Assembly: GCA_019310865.1 (NCBI GenBank) | Contig: JAFDDL010000313.1 | Location: forward strand, 1 to 5,202 | Source: Deltaproteobacteria bacterium | GTDB taxonomy: Bacteria > Desulfobacterota > Desulfobacteria > Desulfobacterales > JAFDDL01 | Direction: 5' to 3' | Length of the DNA: 5,202 nt | Shown here: positions 1 to 5,201 of the stretch, piece by piece | Position numbering within the stretch: the stretch's first letter is position 1 | How the letters are laid out: each line of letters begins with the position of its first letter | Program-made: the position numbers and the translations under genes | Notes under the pieces: generated by a model | Database searches by the model: none | Seen by the model: the letters and a program-made list of their open reading frames with translations, nothing else | Told to the model about the DNA's origin: nothing

Positions 1-801
1 GGTTCCGACACCCTCGTTGAAAAAGTCGTAGGATTTTTTGCTGGGACATTTTTCCGTGCACAGACCGCATCCGTTACACAGCTCCCAGTTTACATAGGAC
101 GGTTTCTTTTTGACCTTGACCTGAAAGTTGCCCACATACCCGCCCACCTCATCGATTTCCGAATAGGCATGCAGCGTGATGTTCGGATGCTGGGCCACAT
201 CCACCATTTTGGGTCCCAGAATACAGCTTGAACAGTCAACGGTGGGAAAGGTCTTGTCCAGTTTGGCCATCTTTCCACCAATCGTGGATGTTTTTTCCAC
301 CAGCACGACTTCCAGACCCCCGTCTGCGCAATCAAGCGCCGCCTGGATGCCCGCCACCCCGCCGCCGAGGATCATGACCCGCTTGTTGATATCGAACTTT
401 TTGGCTGTCAACGGGCTGTTTTGCCGAAGTTTTTCCACAGCCATCTTCACCAGCTCAATGGATTTTTGTGTATTGAGCGCTTTATCTTTTCCAATCCATG
501 AGACATGCTCGCGGATATTGGCCATCTCAAACATGTACCGGTTCAACCCGGCGCGTTCCACCGTCCGGCGGAAGGTGGGCTCATGCATGCGCGGGGTACA
601 TGACGCCACCACCACACCATCGAGCCTTTGTTTCTCGATCGACTCGATAATGCTCAGCTGGCCGGGTTCCGAACAGGCATACATGCTATCCTCAGCGTAA
701 ACCACGTCCGGGAAACTCCTGGCCACATCGGCCACCTGGTCAACGGCCACGGTTCCAGCGATATTACTGCCGCAGTGGCAAACAAATACCCCAATTCTCA
801 T
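1..801 (-). CDS. hdrA: HdrA, heterodisulfide reductase flavoprotein subunit A (N-terminal 267 residues, runs off left edge)
   Basis: HdrA is the FAD-carrying, electron-bifurcating subunit of cytoplasmic HdrABC complexes. I translated it by hand from the ATG at 801-799, and all 267 codons to the window edge are open. Visible landmarks: an N-terminal FVCHCG segment, CTPRMHE at residue 68, a Rossmann FAD site ILGGGVAG around residues 144-151, FPTVDCSSC at about 185-193, and the first ferredoxin-type cluster CNGCGLCTEKCP at 242-253. The start is supported by AAGGGAG eight bases upstream. The gene lies 45 bases downstream of the hdrB stop, last of the visible genes in a C-B-A operon. HdrA can be a selenoprotein, but the visible cysteine motifs are encoded by ordinary Cys codons with no in-frame TGA or TAG. 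The C-terminal part, with any fused or partner subunit (MvhD, FloxABCD type), is outside the window, so the electron donor cannot be named. Confidence 0.95.
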   Translation of the reverse strand, partial: MRIGVFVCHCGSNIAGTVAVDQVADVARSFPDVVYAEDSMYACSEPGQLSIIESIEKQRLDGVVVASCTPRMHEPTFRRTVERAGLNRYMFEMANIREHVSWIGKDKALNTQKSIELVKMAVEKLRQNSPLTAKKFDINKRVMILGGGVAGIQAALDCADGGLEVVLVEKTSTIGGKMAKLDKTFPTVDCSSCILGPKMVDVAQHPNITLHAYSEIDEVGGYVGNFQVKVKKKPSYVNWELCNGCGLCTEKCPSKKSYDFFNEGVGT

Positions 802-846
802 CAGGATTTCTCCCTTGTTATTCGTATCGTTTCATTCAAAATGGAT

Positions 847-1722
847 CTATCCCAGTTTGGCCAACACCGGCTCTGGGTTAACGGCCAATTTTTTCAGCCC
901 GAGGGTCTTTTTATCGAGACCGAGCGCAAGACCCATCAGTTGCGTAAAATAAAAAACCGGCAACTGGTACCGTGTTTTGTTAATCATGTTGATCTGAACC
1001 TGGCGAAGATCCAGGTTCAAGTGGCAAAGCGGACAGGCCGTTACCAGGGCATCCACCTCCAGGGCTTCGGCCACGGACAGCAGCTTGCCGGACAGCTTGG
1101 CCACGATGTCCTTTCGGGTACTGCCGAAAGAAGCCCCGCAGCATTCCACCTTGAGCGGGTAGGCAACCACTTCGGCGCCACAGGCTTCCATAAGCTGATC
1201 CATGGCCATGGGGTGCTCAGGATCGTCAAAATCCATTACCTCCGGCGGACGGGTCATGCTGCACCCGTAATAACAGGCAACCTTGATTCCTTCGAGACTG
1301 GTTTTAACCGCATCGGCAACCCGATCCGCTCCAACACCTTCGATAAGTACCTGCAGCACCGATTTGGTTTCCACACCGCCTTGGTAGGGAACATCGAGCA
1401 GGTCATTTACCGCTGACCGAAATTCATCCTTGTGCATCTTGTGTTCGGCCATCTTCAGATTGGTCAGGCAGCTGGGGCAGGGGGTCGTCACCGAATCGTA
1501 TCCCATCTTCTCCACCAGGGCCAGATTTCGCGCGGACAGGGCGGAAGAGAGGGTGTGGTTGACCGTGTGCGCCGGCGTCGATCCGCAGCAACTCCAATCC
1601 GGAATGTCAAGCAACTAGACGCCCAGCGCATCGCAAACGCTCCGGGTGGAGGTATTATACTCAAGGGACGTGCCGGTTCCGCTGCAGCCGGGATAGTAAG
1701 GAATGCTCAGTTGTGGTTTCAT
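847..1722 (-). CDS. hdrB: HdrB, heterodisulfide reductase subunit B, with an in-frame TAG at codon 36 (candidate amber readthrough)
   Basis: HdrB carries the two non-cubane [4Fe-4S] clusters that reduce the disulfide in HdrABC. Read from the ATG at 1722-1720 it has 291 coding positions. The two CCG-domain motifs are C13-X31-C45C46-X35-C82-X2-C85 and C154-X39-C194C195-X34-C230-X2-C233. The start is firm: GGAGGTG lies eight bases upstream, and the ATG overlaps the hdrC stop as ATGA. Codon 36 is TAG (1617-1615), between LGV and LLDIPDW. Homology continues on both sides with no frameshift. Starting instead at the TTG just after the TAG would lose C13, the first cluster ligand, and I see no Shine-Dalgarno there. 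The gene ends in another TAG (849-847), with TGA five codons on (834-832). Interpretation is open: pyrrolysine or other readthrough, a recent nonsense mutation, or a sequencing error. The family assignment itself is secure. Confidence 0.9.
1615..1617 (-). other. hdrB: In-frame TAG codon inside hdrB (codon 36)
   Basis: The plus-strand bases are CTA, so the minus-strand mRNA has UAG, preceded by GTC (Val35) and followed by TTG (Leu37). It is the only stop in the 291-position reading frame. In methanogen HdrB as I recall it, this position, in the LGxxL stretch before the Cys-Cys pair, holds a lysine or another charged or polar residue. A one-base change from a Lys, Glu or Gln codon could create TAG, and pyrrolysine is a lysine derivative. 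No obvious PYLIS-like hairpin is evident directly 3' of it. No pyl genes are in the window. Confidence 0.9.
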
Positions 1723-2276
1723 TTTTCCGTCACCTCCCTGAACCGCTTGAAAATTTCCGCTATTTTCTTCCGCCCTTTAATGGGATGCGGCATAAAATGC
1801 ATCTTGCCCTTTAAAAGCGCTTTGGGTGCAATTTCCATATCGGTCCAGAATCTGCCGGATTTGGCGACATATTCCGCCATGAGACCCATCTCGAAAACGC
1901 GGCCGTATCGTTCAACCGATTTTAGAAAGGTATCGGAAAACAGCTTCACCTGCTTTACCGTTGCATAGCCCTCTTCACGAGCCATTTGTCTGAGATGATC
2001 CATAATGCCGGCCACGTCGATGTTGTTCGGGCACCGGGTGGTGCATGACTGGCAAGTGGCGCACAGCCAGATGGACTTGCACCGAAGCACGGCTTCCTTC
2101 TGCCCGGTCTGCACCATCCGCATGATCCGATTGACGGGAATATCGTATGCAAATGTGTATGGGCAACCGGCGGTGCAGTTCCCGCATTGATAACATTGGC
2201 GCATGTCCTGTCCGCTTCGTTCCTCCACCGCCTCGGTGAAGGACACGTCACAGGTTGCGAAATGAAACGTATTCAT
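1719..2276 (-). CDS. hdrC: HdrC, heterodisulfide reductase iron-sulfur subunit C
   Basis: HdrC is the ferredoxin-like subunit that passes electrons from HdrA to HdrB. The 185-residue protein has two classic [4Fe-4S] motifs: CYQCGNCTAGCP at residues 28-39 and CATCQSCTTRCP at 72-83. A basic helical C-terminus follows. The length is normal for bacterial HdrC. I chose the ATG at 2276-2274 (MNTFHFATC) because AAAGG lies eight bases upstream; a second ATG two codons earlier sits almost on that ribosome site. A longer frame back to a TTG at 2330 adds residues that look like leader sequence. The stop TGA overlaps the hdrB ATG, so the two are probably translationally coupled. It is the first gene of the hdrCBA transcript and lies downstream of a leader containing a terminator-like hairpin. 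Confidence 0.95.
   Translation of the reverse strand: MNTFHFATCDVSFTEAVEERSGQDMRQCYQCGNCTAGCPYTFAYDIPVNRIMRMVQTGQKEAVLRCKSIWLCATCQSCTTRCPNNIDVAGIMDHLRQMAREEGYATVKQVKLFSDTFLKSVERYGRVFEMGLMAEYVAKSGRFWTDMEIAPKALLKGKMHFMPHPIKGRKKIAEIFKRFREVTEK
1731..1737 (-). promoter_or_regulatory. Strong ribosome binding site for hdrB
   Basis: The minus strand reads GGAGGTG, then an eight-base spacer, then the ATG at 1722. It lies inside the 3' end of hdrC. It decides the hdrB start: ribosomes are loaded upstream of the in-frame TAG, not at the TTG after it. Confidence 0.85.
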
Positions 2277-2298
2277 TGTCATCGCCTTTCTAAATAAG

Positions 2299-2344
2299 CG
2301 GCCAATTTCCTGAGGGCACAGATCGGCCAATTATGCTCAATTGG
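2299..2344. repeat. CGGCCAATT direct repeat with an inverted third half (possible operator)
   Basis: CGGCCAATT occurs at 2299-2307 and again at 2324-2332, 25 bases apart. The second copy forms an inverted repeat CCAATT-N6-AATTGG (2327-2344). The cluster sits between the hdrC start and the leader terminator. It could be a protein operator or, in RNA, a hairpin following the terminator. No specific regulator is recognised. Confidence 0.35.
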
Positions 2345-2346
2345 GC

Positions 2347-2378
2347 AAAAAAAACGCCCGGCTATGGTATGGGGCGCT
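2347..2378 (-). terminator. Intrinsic terminator in the hdrCBA leader (attenuator candidate)
   Basis: On the minus strand, AGCGCCC (2378-2372) pairs with GGGCG plus the first two U (2359-2353), including one G-U pair. The loop is 12 bases, followed directly by a run of eight T (2354-2347). It faces hdrC and ends about 70 bases before its start codon, so it lies upstream of the operon it would stop. It may act as a conditional attenuator or end a short leader RNA. GGGC of the 3' arm could alternatively pair with GCCC just after the T-run. Confidence 0.6.
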
Positions 2379-2442
2379 ACTGGACTCTTCTCGGCTTTCT
2401 TGTGCAAAGATCCCACCGCAATCACGGTGAGCAGCAGTGAGG

Positions 2443-2451
2443 AGTATAACA
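2443..2451 (-). promoter_or_regulatory. Possible extended -10 promoter for hdrCBA
   Basis: The minus strand reads TGTTATACT, a TGN extended -10 followed by a five-of-six match to TATAAT. No good -35 hexamer lies 16-18 bases upstream. It would give a leader of about 160 bases that includes the terminator at 2347-2378. This is a prediction by eye only. Confidence 0.35.
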
Positions 2452-2508
2452 ATATCGAATACCTAGGGCGCCGTCAGGCATCCTCGGTTTTAATCTGCGC
2501 CGACCAAC

Positions 2509-2527
2509 TACCGAGTGCCCATCGGTA
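2509..2527. repeat. Inverted repeat TACCGA-N7-TCGGTA
   Basis: Perfect six-base arms with a seven-base loop. A competing partner, CTCGGT at 2483-2488, can pair with ACCGAG at 2510-2515, so alternative RNA folds are possible on either strand. No riboswitch class is recognised. Confidence 0.25.
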
Positions 2528-2594
2528 CAAGGCTAATTTTCCTTGTTTCCAAATGGACACATCTAAACTTCATCAAAATGCGATTATTTTGCAC

Positions 2595-2612
2595 TGAATG
2601 AACGTCCATTCA
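2595..2612. promoter_or_regulatory. TetR/FadR-like palindromic operator
   Basis: TGAATGAACGTCCATTCA is an 18-base near-perfect palindrome: eight of nine base pairs are symmetric. The TGAATGA...TCATTCA layout resembles operators of TetR-family regulators of fatty-acid metabolism, such as Bacillus FadR. It lies midway between the divergent genes, so which transcript it controls is unclear, and the regulator gene is not in the window. Confidence 0.45.
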
Positions 2613-2689
2613 TATAGGAAGCTTTGGGTGTTGTCAAGAACATTTTCAGCATATCTGCTTGTTTTTATTCGTATGCCGAAAAATCCGGT

Positions 2690-2775
2690 TTCTCTGAAAA
2701 GTATCCGTATTTCGCCAAGTTGGCGGTTCCAGCCGGCACCTATCGGGGTGTTGACTATGACTCACCGCTCTTTCC
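2690..2775 (+). pseudogene. Degraded fragment of a TAXI-family TRAP transporter solute-binding protein
   Basis: One plus-strand frame reads EKYPYFAKLAVPAGTYRGVD followed by YDSPLF. This matches the C-terminal signature of TAXI-type TRAP periplasmic binding proteins as I know it (YPyy..atIPaGtY.G.d.dv.t). The residues before and after do not continue the family, there is no signal peptide, no plausible start and no full gene, and the frame closes at 2860. I read it as a relic of a lost transporter gene. The match is short, so coincidence cannot be excluded. Confidence 0.5.
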
Positions 2776-2818
2776 ATCTCGATTTTCCACAGAGGGATCG
2801 TATCCCCTCATTTCTTTC

Positions 2819-2847
2819 TTGACGCTTTCAGCAATTGTAAATATGCT
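2819..2847 (+). promoter_or_regulatory. Sigma-70-type promoter for the kinase-gdh unit
   Basis: TTGACG at 2819-2824, a 17-base spacer, and TATGCT at 2842-2847 (four of six to TATAAT). Transcription from it would start near 2854 and leave a leader of about 60 bases before the kinase gene. No other comparable promoter was seen before gdhA. Confidence 0.5.
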
Positions 2848-2902
2848 GCTAAAATGGTGAAACACATCTGAACACCTTATTTATCGACCATTCAGAATTA
2901 AT

Positions 2903-2909
2903 AAGGAGG
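2903..2909 (+). promoter_or_regulatory. Strong ribosome binding site for the kinase-like gene
   Basis: AAGGAGG, a near-perfect Shine-Dalgarno, lies six bases before the ATG at 2916 and fixes that start. Confidence 0.85.
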
Positions 2910-2915
2910 CGGCGT

Positions 2916-3536
2916 ATGTCTGTTATTACAATTTCCCGGCAGTTCGGTGCAGGTGGAAAGACGCTAACCCAGAAGGTTGCTGAAAAGATCGGTTACCAAA
3001 TCGCTCATGAAGAAATTATCGAACAGATGGCGAGTATGGCAAACGTATCAACCAAAGGGATTCAAGCCTTTGAAACCGAAGCGGATGGTTTCATCGATAA
3101 AAACACGGGAATGCTCGCCCCCAAACGATTTATGGACCACATCTTCGATCCGGGCAAAAAATACATGGATGGCTCACAGTATATCCAACTGCTGCATGCC
3201 ATCATACCCGCCATCGCCGATAGGGGAAACGTCATTATACTCGGCCGAGGCGCCCAATTTATTCTCAAGGGGCGGCAAGACACACATCATATATTAATGA
3301 TCGCCGACACGAAAGATTGCATTGCCTTTATGCAGAAAAATTACAACCTCTCGGCATCGGACGCTGAACGGGCCGTGGCCAAACAGAGCAAGCGCCGGGT
3401 TAAACTGATGAAACTATTTCATCATGAAAGCTATGATGCGGCCTGGAATTATGATCTCGTGATAAACATGTCAAAAATCGATATGGATTCGGCCGTCGAT
3501 CTCGTCAGCGAGCTGGCAACCGGACCATCGGCTTAG
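2916..3536 (+). CDS. Cytidylate kinase-like family protein
   Basis: This 206-residue P-loop protein resembles the cytidylate kinase-like family, common in anaerobic bacteria, whose substrate is mostly unproven. It opens with ITISRQFGAGGKTL (residues 4-17), the family's degenerate phosphate loop. A glycine-arginine motif VIILGRGAQF follows at 106-115, then a basic lid-like stretch KQSKRRVK (156-163), and the family-typical NYDLVINMSKI near 178-188. The position that is usually Asp after the first helix (LGxxxxDxEII) is His31 here, so nucleotide specificity may differ. There is no signal peptide or membrane segment, so it is cytoplasmic. The stop is TAG. The gene lies 55 bases before gdhA and is probably cotranscribed with it. 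True CMP kinase (cmk) is less likely because that family has a different P-loop and CMP-binding region. Confidence 0.8.
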   Translation: MSVITISRQFGAGGKTLTQKVAEKIGYQIAHEEIIEQMASMANVSTKGIQAFETEADGFIDKNTGMLAPKRFMDHIFDPGKKYMDGSQYIQLLHAIIPAIADRGNVIILGRGAQFILKGRQDTHHILMIADTKDCIAFMQKNYNLSASDAERAVAKQSKRRVKLMKLFHHESYDAAWNYDLVINMSKIDMDSAVDLVSELATGPSA

Positions 3537-3591
3537 ACAAATAACGGGATCCTTCGCTTGACCAAATCCCCGCCCTGGCAAGGAAAAGTCT

Positions 3592-4941
3592 ATGGATAAG
3601 ATTTTACATCAAATTATGGGGAAAACCCCTAATGAAAGAGAATTTCACCAGGCGATCCAAAAGTTTGTGGAAAGCGTGCGTCCCGTTCTGGAGCGTAATC
3701 CGCAATATGGAGATTCGGCAATTCTACAACGGATAACCGAACCCGAAGTCGTGACGATTTTCCGAGTCCCCTGGCTGGATGACCGGGGCAAGGTACAGGT
3801 GAACACGGGTTTTCGCGTGGGGATGAACAGTGCCATCGGGCCTTACAACGGCGGATTGCGATTTCATCCTTCTGTTAATTTGAGTATCCTGAAGTTTCTG
3901 GCATTTGACCAGGTATTTCGAAATGCCTTGACCTCCATGCCCCTGGGCGGCGGAAAGGGCGGCGCGGATTTTGAGCCCAAGGGAAAATCAGACGGTGAAG
4001 TCATGCGGTTCTGCCAAGCGTTCATGGCCGCATTGTTTCGCCACATCGGCCAAAATACGGACATTACCGGCGGAGATATCGGCGTGGGTGCCCGGGAAAC
4101 CGGCTACCTTTTCGGGATGTATAAAAAATTGCGCAATGAATTTACAGGCATCATCACCGGAAAAAACCTGGCATGGGGCGGCAGCCTCATGCGTCCCCAA
4201 GCCACCGGGTATGGCGTTGTTTATTTTGCTGCAGAGATGCTTGCGCAACGCAACCAGTCCCTTGACGGCAAAACCTGCCTGATATCAGGTTCCGGAAACG
4301 TGGCCCAGCACACAGCGGAAAAAATCCTGGACTTGGGCGGCAAGGTGGTCACCCTGTCCGATTCTTCCGGATATATTTTCGATGAAGAGGGAATCGATCC
4401 GAGCAAACTGGCATATGTCAAACGCCTGAAAAATATCAAACGGGGCCGGATCGAAGAGTACACCGAAAAATACCCGAGAGCCGTCTATACGGCCATCCGT
4501 CCGGTTTCGGATCACAATCCCCTATGGGGCCATTGGGCGGACTGCGCCTTTCCGTGCGCCTATCAAAACGAAATCAGCGAAAAGGATGCTTACAGCCTGA
4601 TCAACAACGGCATCAAACTGGTATGCGAGGGGGCCAACATGCCTTGCACACCGGAGGCCATCGAAATTTTTCAGGACAAGCGGATTCTCTTTGCACCCGG
4701 AAAAGCCGCCAATGCCGGTGGGTCGGCCGTATCGTGCCTGGAAATGGCGCAAAACAATATTCGATTGAGCTGGTCCCGGGAAGAGCTCGACAGCCGCCTT
4801 CGCATCATCATGAACCGTATCCATGAGACCTGTCTCGATGTGGCGAAAGAATACGATGTGCCCGGCAATTACCTGGTGGGTGCCAACATCGCCGGATTTA
4901 TCAAGGTGGTGGAAGCCATGATGGACCAAGGGGTTGTTTAG
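3592..4941 (+). CDS. gdhA: Hexameric NADP-type glutamate dehydrogenase homologue with an altered substrate pocket
   Basis: The 449-residue protein aligns end to end with bacterial GdhA (reductive amination of 2-oxoglutarate with ammonium). Retained: GGLRFHPSVNLSILKF (87-102), the catalytic lysine K122 in GGGKGG, the catalytic aspartate D162 in GGDIGVG, the Rossmann motif GSGNVAQ (233-239), DSSG at 257-260 as in NADP enzymes, and the C-terminal YLVGANIAGF. Changed relative to E. coli and Clostridium symbiosum enzymes as I recall them: PYKGG is PYNGG (N86), FKNALT is FRNALT (R110), PAGD is TGGD (T159, G160), GGVA is GGSA (S378) and CATQN is CAYQN (Y324). These lie in or near the amino-acid pocket, so the substrate may not be glutamate. 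The start has AAGGA seven bases upstream. The stop TAG overlaps the end of the convergent small ORF by four bases. The fold is certain; the substrate is not. Confidence 0.9.
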   Translation: MDKILHQIMGKTPNEREFHQAIQKFVESVRPVLERNPQYGDSAILQRITEPEVVTIFRVPWLDDRGKVQVNTGFRVGMNSAIGPYNGGLRFHPSVNLSILKFLAFDQVFRNALTSMPLGGGKGGADFEPKGKSDGEVMRFCQAFMAALFRHIGQNTDITGGDIGVGARETGYLFGMYKKLRNEFTGIITGKNLAWGGSLMRPQATGYGVVYFAAEMLAQRNQSLDGKTCLISGSGNVAQHTAEKILDLGGKVVTLSDSSGYIFDEEGIDPSKLAYVKRLKNIKRGRIEEYTEKYPRAVYTAIRPVSDHNPLWGHWADCAFPCAYQNEISEKDAYSLINNGIKLVCEGANMPCTPEAIEIFQDKRILFAPGKAANAGGSAVSCLEMAQNNIRLSWSREELDSRLRIIMNRIHETCLDVAKEYDVPGNYLVGANIAGFIKVVEAMMDQGVV

Positions 4942-5114
4942 AGCGCCATCTGACTGGGCTTCATCAATCCCTTAATGGCATCGGAAATAAGGGTCAGTTT
5001 CCGTACAATATCCAGACGCACATCGTTTCGCCTGACAGTGTCATTATCGATTTCTTTTTTGTACTGACGTGCAACAGCCTCGATTAACGCCGCAATGTCC
5101 GCATCGTTTTTCAT
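4938..5114 (-). CDS. Small hypothetical protein (58 residues), convergent with gdhA
   Basis: An open frame from the ATG at 5114-5112 to TAA at 4940-4938 encodes a charged, probably all-helical protein with no signal peptide or membrane segment. I do not recognise the family. It overlaps the gdhA 3' end tail to tail by four bases. A weak AGGA lies about ten bases upstream. The same frame continues upstream through five codons to a TAG and then an open cysteine-rich stretch, so this may be the C-terminal part of a longer readthrough product and not a gene of its own. Confidence 0.5.
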   Translation of the reverse strand: MKNDADIAALIEAVARQYKKEIDNDTVRRNDVRLDIVRKLTLISDAIKGLMKPSQMAL

Positions 5115-5126
5115 TGTGTCATCATC

Positions 5127-5201
5127 CTATGTTTTAAAATCACCTACACACACCCCACAATTTTCGCATCGATATCGCGAGGGGTTCGGGGTGTCCGGTT
5201 C
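5127..5201 (-). CDS. C-terminal end of a zinc-ribbon-like ORF ending in TAG (partial, right edge)
   Basis: The minus strand from 5201 is open for 24 codons and ends at TAG (5129-5127). The residues include RYRCENCGVCVGDFKT, a CxxCxxC knuckle like those in zinc ribbons or rubredoxin-like folds. Only the end is visible, so no product can be named. The TAG is in frame with the 58-residue ORF, with four codons (DDDT) between the TAG and its ATG. Confidence 0.4.
   Translation of the reverse strand, partial: EPDTPNPSRYRCENCGVCVGDFKT

Larger units (their letters stand above)
2277..2915. other. Divergent intergenic region of about 640 bases
   Basis: It separates the minus-strand hdr operon from the plus-strand kinase-gdh pair. 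The listed contents are the CCAATT repeats, the leader terminator, a possible minus promoter, two inverted repeats, the transporter relic and a plus promoter. Short open frames at 2364-2597 and 2598-2822 have no ribosome site or recognisable protein character and are not called. No tRNA, rRNA or known riboswitch was recognised. Confidence 0.7.

Noticed and set aside
1..801. Selenocysteine in HdrA
   Set aside because: HdrA can be a selenoprotein, but there is no in-frame TGA in the visible part and the cysteine motifs use Cys codons. The unseen C-terminal part is not excluded.
628..1416. Long plus-strand open frame (262 codons) antisense to hdrA and hdrB
   Set aside because: It spans the hdrA-hdrB junction on the opposite strand, has no ribosome site or recognisable domain, and is a by-product of the coding bias of the real genes.
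847..1614. hdrB as a 255-residue protein starting at TTG 1614
   Set aside because: No ribosome site, loss of the YYPGC cluster ligand, and clear HdrB coding sequence with its own strong start immediately upstream.
1560..1617. PYLIS-like hairpin 3' of the hdrB TAG
   Set aside because: By eye I found only short, weak pairings downstream of the TAG. Bacterial pyrrolysine insertion does not strictly require such an element, so its absence is not decisive.
1432..1968. Plus-strand open frame antisense to hdrB/hdrC
   Set aside because: Low-complexity shadow translation with no family resemblance; hdrB and hdrC on the other strand are unambiguous.
2277..2330. Longer hdrC start at the TTG at 2330
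   Set aside because: The extra residues do not resemble HdrC, and the ATG at 2276 has a ribosome site at ideal spacing.
2713..2725. Perfect palindrome CGCCAA-G-TTGGCG as an operator
   Set aside because: It falls inside the TAXI-like remnant, encoding part of FAKLAV, so the symmetry is probably incidental to former coding sequence.
2364..2822. Two small plus-strand open frames in the intergenic region (2364-2597 and 2598-2822)
   Set aside because: No ribosome sites, no protein-like composition or recognisable motif.
4522..4929. Minus-strand open frame (135 codons) antisense to gdhA
   Set aside because: Shadow of the well-conserved gdhA coding strand, with no independent support.
4969..4993. 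CCCTTA-N13-TAAGGG as a terminator for gdhA
   Set aside because: Long loop, no T-run after it, and it lies inside the convergent small ORF.
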